Made by a program: the position numbers and the translations under genes
Notes under the pieces: generated by a model
The model's input: only the letters and a program-made list of their open reading frames with translations
Databases searched by the model: none
Told to the model about the DNA's origin: nothing
Assembly (NCBI GenBank): GCA_910583895.1
Contig: CAJTYJ010000031.1
Span: 1-44,389, forward strand
Reading direction: 5' to 3'
DNA length: 44,389 nt
From: an uncultured Lachnospiraceae bacterium
GTDB lineage: Bacteria > Bacillota > Clostridia > Lachnospirales > Lachnospiraceae
In this document: positions 24,536 through 33,147 of the stretch, piece by piece
How the letters are laid out: each line of letters begins with the position of its first letter
How positions within the stretch are numbered: the stretch's first letter is position 1

Positions 24536-25603
24536 CTAAAGCCTTACTTCATATTCTGCTCCTGCAAACGCAAGCCCCATACCGTCTCTTAAAGGGCACA
24601 GCTCATAGGGGTTTAACTGAACCTGATCCGCCCAGGTACCATTGGTGGAGTTTAAATCTTCCACATAATAGACAGCCCCATCACAGGTAATTCTTGCATG
24701 AATCCGACTGATTGTAGGCGCAGGAATACATCCATCCACACTGTCTTTTTTCTTGCCCAGCAAAAATGTGTCTTCCCTGATTAGAAAATCCGGGTACTCC
24801 GGATTCAGGCTGTGCAGAAAAAGTCCATCTGGCTTCTCTTTTTCCAGGTATGCCGTCTCCAGCAAAGGATTCTCCTCCCGCAAAAACAGCGCAGAGCCGC
24901 TTCGAAGCTGGTCTGCTTCTGCCACATAGGATTCGGTCACTGGCTGTCTGGTCTTCTTTCGGAAAAAATTTTTCCAGCTTCCGGTCTTTTCAAGTACTTC
25001 CTCCTGGACGGACATCTGAGGCTCCAAAGACTCGGCCTTTGGCTGCGGCGGAGGTACCTCCTTCTCCTGCTCCGCATGCCGGTGGAGAATCTCCGGCAAA
25101 CTGAAGTTTGGTTCCAGTGCATTTTGATACAGTTCATAGCCAAAGGCAATTCCTTCCGCGTCACTTTTATCCAGTTTCCCTAATAGATACTCAGAAAGCT
25201 CCAAAAAGGATTCCCGGATCTCCTTTTCATGTCCTGGATAATAGCACAGAAAGAGTTTTTCTGAATGAGTATCCAGATACACAGACTGGGGGCTTAGAAG
25301 AAAATGTTCTGGTCCCAAAAGATATTCTTTTGCTGCATCCAGCACTCTTAAAAGCTCTTTTAAGAGCCCCCGAAGCTGTTCAAAATTCAGTTTTCTCCGC
25401 TCATACAGAAGCTCCATACTCTGTCTGCCTGTGATCTCGTAATAATATTCTGTCCGGTCTCCATACTGCTGTCTTACACAGGGAAGAAACCCATAGATCC
25501 TGTTTTCTGTAATCATGCGGATCTTATAGGTATCTTCCGATATATTCTCATCGGTCAGTATCATGTAATTGCTGTTCAAGTCTCTTTTATATCGTATTTT
25601 CAT
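24536..25603 (-). CDS. FHA-domain protein of the Tad locus (DUF6382-like N-terminus)
   Basis: This is a 355-residue protein. The N-terminal half (about 1-170, KIRYKRDLNSNYMIL...) resembles the DUF6382 region often paired with FHA in Clostridia. A Pro/Gln-rich linker (175-235) and a C-terminal FHA domain follow (about 280-355, TISRIHARITCDG with the phosphothreonine-binding Ser/His and DLNSTNGTW). FHA domains bind phosphothreonine peptides, hinting that pilus assembly or use is linked to Ser/Thr kinase signalling. It is the last gene of the Tad operon. I chose the ATG at 25603 because GGAGG sits 8 bases ahead; an ATG five codons earlier is possible. Confidence 0.82.
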   Translation of the reverse strand: MKIRYKRDLNSNYMILTDENISEDTYKIRMITENRIYGFLPCVRQQYGDRTEYYYEITGRQSMELLYERRKLNFEQLRGLLKELLRVLDAAKEYLLGPEHFLLSPQSVYLDTHSEKLFLCYYPGHEKEIRESFLELSEYLLGKLDKSDAEGIAFGYELYQNALEPNFSLPEILHRHAEQEKEVPPPQPKAESLEPQMSVQEEVLEKTGSWKNFFRKKTRQPVTESYVAEADQLRSGSALFLREENPLLETAYLEKEKPDGLFLHSLNPEYPDFLIREDTFLLGKKKDSVDGCIPAPTISRIHARITCDGAVYYVEDLNSTNGTWADQVQLNPYELCPLRDGMGLAFAGAEYEVRL

Positions 25604-26057
25604 CCTTTGATCCTCCATCTATTGAAATTTCCTCTTTTTTATTGTCTGGATTTTTGTCTTTGTTTAACAGCCATCTGCTTCTTCGAACTGTCTCGCACGG
25701 CTGTACTTTGTAGATGGTCTGCTGCACCTCAATACCGTTCACCGGGATAAAACTTCCTGTGCCGGATACCCGAATGCGGATTCTTACCGGGTCCACCTTC
25801 ACTTCCACCGTTTTGTCCTGCAGCCATAAAAGTCTGCCGGACAGCTTCTGTGACAGTTCCTGTTCCACTTCTTCCCTTACCTGTCGGTCTGTACGCCCGT
25901 CCGGATAGCATCCTTTCATCCCAGTCTCCAACACGGTGTGGATACACACGGCATAGTCATGTGCATACAATGTAAAAAAGACCAGGTAAACCAACAGCAT
26001 GCAGATCCCCGGTACCAGACAGGCAGCCTCCACAATATATCTTCCTTTTCTTTTCAT
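25587..26057 (-). CDS. TadE/TadF-like minor pseudopilin
   Basis: This 156-residue small secreted or membrane protein has a basic N-terminus and a type IVb-like leader: KGRYIVEAACLVPGICMLL, in which Gly5 would be the -1 residue and Glu10 the +5 glutamate. One hydrophobic helix (about 9-30) and an outside domain rich in beta strands follow. It should be cleaved by the prepilin peptidase encoded just upstream, overlapping by four bases. The start at 26057 has GGAG 7 bases upstream. The charged C-terminal tail (NKDKNPDNKKEE) is unusual for a pseudopilin. Confidence 0.72.
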   Translation of the reverse strand: MKRKGRYIVEAACLVPGICMLLVYLVFFTLYAHDYAVCIHTVLETGMKGCYPDGRTDRQVREEVEQELSQKLSGRLLWLQDKTVEVKVDPVRIRIRVSGTGSFIPVNGIEVQQTIYKVQPCETVRRSRWLLNKDKNPDNKKEEISIDGGSKDENTI

Positions 26058-26428
26058 TGCCATACTCCAATCAAATATGCAGCCGTCAAAAAGGGGACCA
26101 GCGGTACTTCCCGTATCCGAAAGCAGAAGCCGTACAATGTCCCCATTCCAATCCCAAGAAAAAGAAGATATAAAAGCTCCGGTACCGAAAGCCACATTTC
26201 AAGAGCAAGAATAAGCCACCCATCCCCATATCCGATCTGCTCTTTTCCCAAATAGCCAACTGTCAGAAGTAAAAAGCCCAAAAAGAACCGGGGAGGCTCT
26301 CCTGCTGCCACCTTGCAGAAAAGTCCTGTCACTCCCAGTTCCCCAATTACCCAGAGTGACAACTGCCGCTCTTTGATGTCTTCTGCCGAAAGAAAAAGCA
26401 GATGCCCCAGAATCCAAAACCGCTCCAT
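26054..26428 (-). CDS. tadV: Prepilin peptidase, TadV/CpaA-like
   Basis: This 124-residue aspartic protease of family A24 lacks the methylase domain, as expected for TadV. The first catalytic Asp is in SAEDIKERQ and the second in IGYGDGWLILAL; about four membrane helices are present. It should cut the leader of Flp pilin and the TadE-like pseudopilins in the same operon on the cytoplasmic face. The start is less certain: ATG at 26428 begins just before the fold, with AGGAG about 12 bases upstream; the frame runs open to 26488. It overlaps the next gene by ATGA. Confidence 0.82.
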   Translation of the reverse strand: MERFWILGHLLFLSAEDIKERQLSLWVIGELGVTGLFCKVAAGEPPRFFLGFLLLTVGYLGKEQIGYGDGWLILALEMWLSVPELLYLLFLGIGMGTLYGFCFRIREVPLVPFLTAAYLIGVWQ

Positions 26429-26433
26429 TGCGC

Positions 26434-27174
26434 TCACCCGCTCCTGCTGCAGCGGGAACAGCAGGGCCTTCCCTCCGCCTGTGACCAAGGCAGAGCCAGA
26501 ATGGTACGCTTTAGCCCCTGGCAGTTTACATTGTTGTGATAACTGTTACCATAAACCGTAATATAAACGGTTCCGCCTGCCTCCCCCCGGCGGATACAAT
26601 ATTCACAGGATGCATATTTTCCGCCGGAAAGATTGCGTTCCCCCTCCAAAGATCCAAAGGAAATCTGGCGGATGGACAGCCGCAGGTAGGTGCAGTCTCT
26701 GTTTTTGTGATACACGGTTCCTTCTGGTGTTATGTAAACAATTTCCTCACCTGCACTATTTTGAAAAGATTCCCCTGTATAGCCTACCCAGCAGCGCACC
26801 ACCGCACTTCTGACGGTGATGTTTTTTCCAAAGGAAAGATGAGAAAACGGGAGGGATATTATCTGTGCATCATACAGCCGGATATAGGGATCTTTTTCAC
26901 TCATCTGCCCTGCCGTCACAGCAAGAGCCTCTGCCCGTTCCATCAGTTTTCGGCTCTCTTTGGACTGTTCGGACGTAAAAGCAAAAATATACAAAAGCGC
27001 CGTGATTGCACACAGAAGGAAAGGGAGCACAAGCGAAGCTTCCAGAGTCATACTTCCTTTTAAGAAGGCACCAAGAGATGCCCTTCTGACAGCCGGCCTA
27101 TCCGTAAAAAATTCTTTTTCCGGGTGGGATATCTGGAGATTTTCATTGTATGTTCTGCTGTTGCAAAAGGGCAT
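26434..27174 (-). CDS. tadE: TadE-like pseudopilin with duplicated Cys/His modules
   Basis: This 246-residue protein has a long basic N-terminus (1-40), then a TadE leader KGSMTLEASLVLPFLLCAI with Gly40 at -1 and Glu45 at +5, and one helix (about 45-67). The outside part carries two copies of a small module: VYITPEGTVYHKNRDC...CEYC (about 146-193) and VYITVYGNSYHNNVNC...CSRC (about 203-242). Each has a Tyr-His pair, a lone Cys and a final CxxC, suggesting a metal site or disulphides. TadE proteins are minor pilus components. AGGAGG lies 9 bases before the ATG. Confidence 0.78.
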   Translation of the reverse strand: MPFCNSRTYNENLQISHPEKEFFTDRPAVRRASLGAFLKGSMTLEASLVLPFLLCAITALLYIFAFTSEQSKESRKLMERAEALAVTAGQMSEKDPYIRLYDAQIISLPFSHLSFGKNITVRSAVVRCWVGYTGESFQNSAGEEIVYITPEGTVYHKNRDCTYLRLSIRQISFGSLEGERNLSGGKYASCEYCIRRGEAGGTVYITVYGNSYHNNVNCQGLKRTILALPWSQAEGRPCCSRCSRSG

Positions 27175-27194
27175 CCCTCCATGCCTCCTTTCAT

Positions 27195-28643
27195 TTATTC
27201 ATATCCATAATTTCTCTCCAGATACAGATCATCGATCCATACCTGAGCAGTCAAAAAGTCCACACAGTGATCAAGATGCAGGTTTCGACACGCCTGCGTC
27301 CGGCTCAGCTCTCCTTCGATGATATCCAGTGCCCGCATGGACAGTTCTTCCGGAGACTGCAAAACAAGAAGCATTCGAAGACAGGTCTCATAGCCGATTC
27401 CCTTTTGCGCGGTCACCGGCACATCATATTTCCCCGGATCTCCAAGAAGCGGAAGCAGGCCTGACAAGGACACCTGCCAGTCTTCTTCCGTCTTCACTGG
27501 AGACAGCTCATAACCTCCCAAAAGCTGACGTACTTCCACCAGGCTTTCTCCGTAAGCCCAGCCTAAAAGAATCAGCTGTTCCAAGCTTTTGACCAGCCCC
27601 CAGTTGCCCGTCATCCCAGCCAGAACCACAGCCAGCGCTTCTGCTCTCTGACGAAGCTTCGGATGACTCAGCAAAAAGACATAATTTGTCCCTTCCCGAA
27701 AAAGCAGAAGTCTTGTAAGAACCGCATTCAGATTTTCCGGATCAGACCCTTTGCCGGCGATCAAATATTCCAGCTGGTAATCCAGATACCCTTGTTCCCT
27801 TGGGTCTTTTAGCATCTCCTGGGCCTGCTTTAGGTACTCACAGAGATAACTTATGAACCACTGCCTTTCAAGAAGCGATGAACCGGCTGCCTGGGATACT
27901 CCGGCCCCCACTGACAATTCCCGGTGAGAGGGTGCTGTCTCCAGATCAACTGTACGGCCTGATACCGTACACCCATCCGGAACCGCAACTGACAAAGAGA
28001 ATCCCTTCCATACACCATCCCATTTTTTGGCCTCCGGATCCATCCGTTCATCTTCCTCTCCATCCTCCTTTTCCTCATAATTTCGGACACTGCCCTCATA
28101 AGCTTCACAGTCTTCCTGGAATCTTTTGATGTTCTCTTCTTTGTCCCTGGAAAACATCTCCTGCAGCATCCAGTCCTCCGCCAAAGAAACTCCACTTTTC
28201 TCCTTCATCACCCTTATGGCCTGACGGTAAAATGCCCCACCCGAGCCGTCTGTGGCCCGAACCATATTTTTTACATGGACTCCCTGCAGTGTAAGTCCCG
28301 GCAGAAAGCGATCCGACCGGTCGGTCAGATTGTTCTTCGTAAATTGCCACAGATGGCTGCACAGCTCGTCCTCCCGCTCCTGTCCGCCTCCAAAAGAAGT
28401 GTCCAGATAAAAGAGATCATACTGTGCAAGCAGGTGAGGTTCATACTCCGAAAATAAGGAGAACATGCCTGCTTCCACAGCCTGCTCCGCCTGTTTTCTT
28501 TGATACTGCTTCTGCACAGACTGAAGACAGACCAGATACAGGCTTAAAAATACGAGAAAACTAAGAGCCATCCAGACGGTGATCTGTCCGGACGCTTTCC
28601 TAGACGCTCCGGCTCTGAGAGACAATTTTTTCAAAAATCTCAT
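27195..28643 (-). CDS. DUF5702-like Tad-locus protein
   Basis: This 482-residue protein has a basic N-terminus and one hydrophobic segment near residues 24-45 after the sequence GQITVWMALSFLVF, which looks like a TadG/TadE-type leader. A long outside domain of mixed helices follows. The layout and the place after flp fit the DUF5702 family of clostridial Tad operons; its role is not known, though TadG-like anchoring of the pilus is plausible. The start at 28643 has AGGAG six bases upstream and overlaps the flp gene by 44 bases. Confidence 0.75.
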   Translation of the reverse strand: MRFLKKLSLRAGASRKASGQITVWMALSFLVFLSLYLVCLQSVQKQYQRKQAEQAVEAGMFSLFSEYEPHLLAQYDLFYLDTSFGGGQEREDELCSHLWQFTKNNLTDRSDRFLPGLTLQGVHVKNMVRATDGSGGAFYRQAIRVMKEKSGVSLAEDWMLQEMFSRDKEENIKRFQEDCEAYEGSVRNYEEKEDGEEDERMDPEAKKWDGVWKGFSLSVAVPDGCTVSGRTVDLETAPSHRELSVGAGVSQAAGSSLLERQWFISYLCEYLKQAQEMLKDPREQGYLDYQLEYLIAGKGSDPENLNAVLTRLLLFREGTNYVFLLSHPKLRQRAEALAVVLAGMTGNWGLVKSLEQLILLGWAYGESLVEVRQLLGGYELSPVKTEEDWQVSLSGLLPLLGDPGKYDVPVTAQKGIGYETCLRMLLVLQSPEELSMRALDIIEGELSRTQACRNLHLDHCVDFLTAQVWIDDLYLERNYGYE

Positions 28644-28782
28644 TGACGACTCCTGTGATCTGGTTCTTAAAGATAATGACCAGGCCAATCAGCACTACGA
28701 TGATCAGGATTACTTCCACCACACCCATACCACTTTCGTCTTCCCAAAAGTCCTTTATAAATTGTGTAATTCTTATTCTCAT
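28600..28782 (-). CDS. flp: Flp-type major pilin (type IVb)
   Basis: This 60-residue pilin precursor has the leader MRIRITQFIKDFWEDESG, followed by mature MGVVEVILIIVVLIGLVIIF with Glu at +5. The hydrophobic helix forms the filament core, and a short polar tail (ITGVVNEIFEKIVSQSRSV) follows. That is the Flp1 layout. The prepilin peptidase in this operon should cut after the Gly, and TadA, TadB and TadC should polymerise it. AGGAAGGAT precedes the ATG. The usual Tyr at +6 is Val here. Confidence 0.9.
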   Translation of the reverse strand: MRIRITQFIKDFWEDESGMGVVEVILIIVVLIGLVIIFKNQITGVVNEIFEKIVSQSRSV

Positions 28783-28814
28783 ATACGATCCTTCCTGTAT
28801 AACTTGTTGTTTGA

Positions 28815-30014
28815 TTAGGTCTGAAACGATACTGCCGCCGGATACATGATAAGGATCAGGATCGTCAAAAGCATGAGCATCATGGGCAGAAGCAGTTTGC
28901 TTTCACACTCTTCTCCCATTCGTTTTGCAAGTGCCTTACGGTTTTCAAAAGCCTCCCTGGACTCCTCCTGCAAAAGTTCTGCCAGATTCCTGGTTCCTTT
29001 GCGGAGATTTTGGCTTAGCAAAGTGCCAAGCTTCAGATAAACCTGTATCTGACATCTGCTTCCAAACTGCTCATATGCAAGGGCCTCCGAAACCCCGCTT
29101 TGCATCTCGTAAAGAGTCCTTTTCATCTCCTCGTAGGCCGGACGGCGCTTTTTTGTATCTTCTACTTTTTTCTCATACTGATCCACCAGCCGTTCCCAGG
29201 ATTTTCTGGTACTGATTCCGGCTCCCATGTACAGGCTTAGGCGGCTGACAATATCCGGATAATCAAGCTGCATACTGCGCTCTCTTTTTTTCTGTTCCTT
29301 ATCCTTCTCCTGATTCTGTCCGGACGCAAGCGCGACCAGAGAAAGAAGCGTAAGCCCCAGCATCCACATCCACCGGTCATCTAACGGACGATACCACACC
29401 ACTGGTTCTCCAAGCAGCATGTCCGGCAAAACCACCTGATCCTTTGACGCTTCCTGGAGCATTTGCAGCTCAGATTCCAACATCTGAAGTTTTTGCTGGG
29501 TATCCGGATTCACCGGCGGACATACCTGGATCTCCTGCTCCCAGGTAAGACTTTGGTCTTCCAAAGACAGGACCGCCTGTACCTGAACCGGCACCGCATC
29601 TTTCAAAGAAGTATTCTTCACTCTGCCATCCGGATCAAGATAATCCCAGGAATCCAGATACCACTGGACTGTGATACTGGTATCCGGATAAACCGCCGGC
29701 ATGAACACACTGGAAAAGATGTGTTCATAATCCTGATTGTCTTTTAAAAACAAAGGTCCAATCCCTTCCTTTGCTTCTAAAAGTCTGGCAGACAGTGCTT
29801 CCCTTTCATAAGGCACTTCCTGCAGCACAAAAGAAAAAGGATAGGTCTGATCTTGTAATTCCACCAAAAGCTGCTGCTTTTGGTCTCCCTCTCCACTTTT
29901 CGGCCGTGGCAGACAGGTAAGAGTCTCCCGGCTGATCACACTGTAGAAAAAGCAGGCCAGACTCAAAGCTCCCCCAACCAGTGCAACCAGCAAAAACTTT
30001 GTTTTATATTTCAA
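28815..30014 (-). CDS. tadC: TadC-like platform protein with large outside insertion
   Basis: This is a protein of about 399 residues. A first membrane helix (about 8-27) is followed by a region of about 190 residues predicted outside. A second helix (about 216-234, MWMLGLTLLSLVALASG), a cytoplasmic type II secretion F domain (YPDIVSRLSLYMGAGISTRKSW...) and a final helix pair (SKLLLPMMLMLLTILILIMYP) follow. TadC normally pairs with TadB as the inner-membrane platform driven by TadA. The outside domain makes it larger than usual. TTG at 30014 is the likely start (AAGGA 9 bases ahead), overlapping the tadB stop by 11 bases; the frame also opens at 30050. Confidence 0.82.
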   Translation of the reverse strand: MKYKTKFLLVALVGGALSLACFFYSVISRETLTCLPRPKSGEGDQKQQLLVELQDQTYPFSFVLQEVPYEREALSARLLEAKEGIGPLFLKDNQDYEHIFSSVFMPAVYPDTSITVQWYLDSWDYLDPDGRVKNTSLKDAVPVQVQAVLSLEDQSLTWEQEIQVCPPVNPDTQQKLQMLESELQMLQEASKDQVVLPDMLLGEPVVWYRPLDDRWMWMLGLTLLSLVALASGQNQEKDKEQKKRERSMQLDYPDIVSRLSLYMGAGISTRKSWERLVDQYEKKVEDTKKRRPAYEEMKRTLYEMQSGVSEALAYEQFGSRCQIQVYLKLGTLLSQNLRKGTRNLAELLQEESREAFENRKALAKRMGEECESKLLLPMMLMLLTILILIMYPAAVSFQT

Positions 30015-30756
30015 AATGCACCATCCTTTTCCCCAGCAGACAGGCCCCAAGATAAAGCACCAGACATGCCGTGGCCACCAGAATTCCCGCAGGATTATGA
30101 TAGAGTTCTTTCAAAAATGCTCCGGAACCAACCCTTACATACAGCAGGACCGCCGCCGGCATCACTGTCATAATTTTCTGTTCGTAAATCTTGGAGGCAA
30201 GAAGGGTAGTGATTTCTCTTCGGGTATCCATAATCTCTGCCATCTGAGATGCCGTGCTGCGAATGACAGCGTTTAAACTTCCTCCGCTCTTTCTGGCAGC
30301 ACAGAACACTTCCACAAAGCTTTTGACCTCCTCCGATGACTGCCGGTCGGCAAAATCCTGAAAAATCACCTCAGGGCTCTGCCGGTTCTCTAGCTTGGCC
30401 AGCATATCCCGAAGCTCCTGCATCATGATATCCTTTTCGGAAAACATCAAGGACAGTTCTCTGCAGGACTGCACCATGGCATTCTCGACCGAATATCCGG
30501 CAGACAGCGAGGAAGAGAGGAGTAAAATCCACTCCCGAAACGTTCTTTGAAATTGTTCTTCTTCCTTCTGTCTCCTAGAGGCCCGGCATTCCCGGCACCA
30601 CAGGATAAGAATCGGAAGTAAAAATGGAATTGCTAAAAGAGAATCGTAGAACAGCCACGAAAAGGCCAGAATGAGAAATACTCCTTTAAGAATATCCAGA
30701 AGGGGTTCTTTCCGGTTCCAGATCCACCCGAATCCCGGCACGCTGAAATTTTTCAA
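30004..30756 (-). CDS. tadB: TadB-like platform protein (type II secretion F family)
   Basis: This 250-residue inner-membrane protein has two N-terminal helices (about 23-55), a cytoplasmic F domain (FQRTFREWILLLSSSLSAGYSVENAM, AARKSGGSLNAVIRSTA) and two C-terminal helices. With TadC it forms the platform on which pilin is assembled. The start is uncertain: the frame opens with TTG at 30756, inside the end of tadA, which gives a 71-base overlap; no ATG is available near the family start. Confidence 0.86.
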   Translation of the reverse strand: MKNFSVPGFGWIWNRKEPLLDILKGVFLILAFSWLFYDSLLAIPFLLPILILWCRECRASRRQKEEEQFQRTFREWILLLSSSLSAGYSVENAMVQSCRELSLMFSEKDIMMQELRDMLAKLENRQSPEVIFQDFADRQSSEEVKSFVEVFCAARKSGGSLNAVIRSTASQMAEIMDTRREITTLLASKIYEQKIMTVMPAAVLLYVRVGSGAFLKELYHNPAGILVATACLVLYLGACLLGKRMVHFEI

Positions 30757-31951
30757 TCTTCTTCATATCTCCTGCTTTTTCCTGTATCCCGCAGACTCTG
30801 CCGGATACTTCCCCGGTTTCCCGGAAGAGGAACAGCGGATGAAGCGCCACCTGCTCCCCTTCCATACCGGTTACTTCTGTAATTTCCAGGAGCCTGCGGC
30901 TTTTGTCCCGCAGTCTCCCAAGATAAACGATCAGGTCGATCCCGGAGGCAATCTGCCTCCGAATGGCCTGAAGGGGCAGTTCCATCCCCATAAGTACCAT
31001 AGTTTCCAGCCGGCTGATGGTATCATGAGTACTGTTGGCATGACAGGTGCAAAAACTCCCGTCGTGGCCTGTATTCAGGCAGGTCAGAAGTTCAAATGTC
31101 TCCGCTCCGCGCACCTCTCCAACAATAATTCTGCTTGGCCGCATGCGAAGCGATGCCTTGATCAAGTCCCGGATCGAAATCTCTTTGCACTCCTCCATTC
31201 CTGAAGTACGGGTTTCCAGACGCACCAGGTTCTCCACGTTCTGGATCTGAAGCTCTGCTGTATCCTCGATCACTACTACCCGCTCACCCTCGGGAATATA
31301 TTCAGAGAGCGCATTCAGAAATGTCGTCTTTCCGGAACCGGTGCCTCCGGCCACCAGGATGGAATATCCGGACCGGACCGCATCTCTTAGAAAATCGGCT
31401 TCCTCCCGGGACAGACTCTCCAGTTCCAAAAGTCTGTCCATGGTGATGGGCCGCTCAGGGAATCGTCGTATTGTGATGATCGGCCCATTCACCGCCACAG
31501 GTGGAAGGACAACGTGCACCCGGTCACCGTTCTCCAGCCTCGCATCCACGATAGGTGAAGACTCGTTGACTACCCGGTTGCAGGCGCTGATCATCTGCTG
31601 AATCACATCCAAAATCCGTTCTCTGGAATAAAAATTCTTTTCCCAGCGCAGGATCTGGCCCCCGCGTTCCAAAAAGATACCGTCCATACCGTTGACCATA
31701 ATTTCCGTAACTTCCGGCTCTTCTAATAGTTCCTGAAGGACGTCCATCTTTCGAAGCGCGTGAAACAGCTCCTTTTTCATCCGGCACTTTTCATCCAGAG
31801 AGAGATACTGTTCCTTTCCGTAAGCGAGAATTACTTCGTCGATCAGATCCTGCATCTCTTCATCAGACACTTCACGACTTAAATCTACCTGCTCCAGGAT
31901 CTGTTTTTTCAGTTCCTCAAATACCTTCGTCTCGCCAGATACTGGTTCCAT
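30686..31951 (-). CDS. tadA: TadA/CpaF-type secretion ATPase
   Basis: This 421-residue hexameric traffic ATPase powers Flp pilus assembly. The N-terminal domain ends with VTEIMVNGMDGIFLERGG. Catalytic motifs are Walker A GGTGSGKT (202-209), the Asp box VVVIEDTAELQ (about 226-236), Walker B RIIVGEVRGAETFELL and the His box TCHANSTHDT (His304). AGGAGG lies four to five bases before the ATG at 31951; the frame is open to 32122 inside tadZ, but no homology is expected there. This Tad ATPase is unrelated to the tRNA deaminase that shares the symbol. Confidence 0.95.
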   Translation of the reverse strand: MEPVSGETKVFEELKKQILEQVDLSREVSDEEMQDLIDEVILAYGKEQYLSLDEKCRMKKELFHALRKMDVLQELLEEPEVTEIMVNGMDGIFLERGGQILRWEKNFYSRERILDVIQQMISACNRVVNESSPIVDARLENGDRVHVVLPPVAVNGPIITIRRFPERPITMDRLLELESLSREEADFLRDAVRSGYSILVAGGTGSGKTTFLNALSEYIPEGERVVVIEDTAELQIQNVENLVRLETRTSGMEECKEISIRDLIKASLRMRPSRIIVGEVRGAETFELLTCLNTGHDGSFCTCHANSTHDTISRLETMVLMGMELPLQAIRRQIASGIDLIVYLGRLRDKSRRLLEITEVTGMEGEQVALHPLFLFRETGEVSGRVCGIQEKAGDMKKIEKFQRAGIRVDLEPERTPSGYS

Positions 31952-31959
31952 GATACCTC

Positions 31960-32958
31960 CTATTCCTGCAGAAGGCCCCTGATATAGCATCCAAGTTCCT
32001 GCTGCGGCAGCATGAAGAGATCTTCTTCCCCACAGGGTCCTTCCGGACTCCCCGGCAGTTCCAGCCTCTGAACTTTCTCTAACACATCCATTGCATCTGA
32101 TACCTGCATATATCGCTGCCATTGGCGAAACCTTCCCTGGGAAATCAAATCCTGTTCAGCCGGAACATAGAGACCGGTCAGCTGCCGAAGCAGATCGACG
32201 CTATGTCCCGCAAGTATACCCAGATCCAGTATAAGTACATCATATGTACTCTGTGTACGGATCAGATACAGCAGACGCTGCCACTCCTCCGTTGTAATCT
32301 GCACAAAGTCTGTATAGGATTCACAGGATGGGATATAGTCCATCCGGTCCAGTTTTTGAACCATACTGTTCAGACGATACAAAAACGAACTTTTTTTCTG
32401 TCTAAGATAATAAATCAAGTCGGATAAGTTCCAATGATTTCCACCCATGAGTTCGGATAATCCGGAACATTCTTCCAGATTCAGATATAAAACATTCCGT
32501 TCTTCTGCGAGGATTTGCCCTAATGTAATTGCAAACTTATTCTTTCTGATTCCGCCTGATGGGGCATATACCCCGATCACCTTGTTGTCCTTAAGCACTC
32601 CGGTGCAGTATTCCTCCTCCTCTTCCTGATCGGAGTAGTAATACATAATTTCCCGAAGAATATTTTCCACAGACTGATACTTGTACACTGCCGGATATCT
32701 GTGAAGCTCTTTTGGAAGACCTCCCTCGGACAATAAGATCACACATTCATTCCGGATGGAATCTTTCAGATCCTCATACCAGGTTGCCGATATCAGCAGG
32801 ATTTCGATCTCTTCCTCAGACAGAGCCTCCCTAAGCTGTTCTTTTCGGGTACACATTCTTACCTGAAACAGATAACTTTTCTTCAGATTCACGTATTCCC
32901 GGAACGCATCCGCATAGGAAGCGTCGGAATCCGCAATCCACAATCTTGTGTTTTTCAC
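31960..32958 (-). CDS. tadZ: TadZ/CpaE-like protein with degenerate P-loop
   Basis: This 332-residue protein has an N-terminal receiver-like domain (VKNTRLWIADSDASYADAF, about 1-100) and a MinD/ParA-like domain (about 140-310). The deviant Walker A expected as KGGxGKTT reads APSGGIRKNKFA, losing the Gly-Lys-Thr core; a Walker B-like VLILDLG remains. TadZ proteins place the pilus machine in the cell, and atypical ATPase sites are known in the family. The start was set at GTG 32958 because AGGAGG lies five bases upstream; ATG at 32994 lacks a ribosome site. First gene of the Tad operon. Confidence 0.85.
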   Translation of the reverse strand: MKNTRLWIADSDASYADAFREYVNLKKSYLFQVRMCTRKEQLREALSEEEIEILLISATWYEDLKDSIRNECVILLSEGGLPKELHRYPAVYKYQSVENILREIMYYYSDQEEEEEYCTGVLKDNKVIGVYAPSGGIRKNKFAITLGQILAEERNVLYLNLEECSGLSELMGGNHWNLSDLIYYLRQKKSSFLYRLNSMVQKLDRMDYIPSCESYTDFVQITTEEWQRLLYLIRTQSTYDVLILDLGILAGHSVDLLRQLTGLYVPAEQDLISQGRFRQWQRYMQVSDAMDVLEKVQRLELPGSPEGPCGEEDLFMLPQQELGCYIRGLLQE

Positions 32959-33058
32959 AATTACCTCCTGCAACACAAAATCCGGTTTCTTCATGCTGCA
33001 ATTTTTAATGGAATCTGACTCAGAAATCATTTGAGCCCATGGCGAATGCCACCTTTTA

Positions 33059-33110
33059 GATAAACGTTTATCACAGTTTCAATTATAGAGAATAATCTTT
33101 TTCTTGTAAA
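33059..33110 (-). promoter_or_regulatory. Tad operon promoter with downstream palindrome
   Basis: On the minus strand TTTACA (33105-33110), 17 bases and TATAAT (33082-33087) form a near-consensus promoter 120 bases before tadZ. Immediately after the expected start point is a perfect 14-base palindrome GATAAACGTTTATC (33059-33072) with a central CG like LacI/GalR-family operators. Binding there would block transcription. Confidence 0.7.
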
Positions 33111-33147
33111 TGGTGTTTACAATTTGTTCACAATTTTTGGAAAAATG

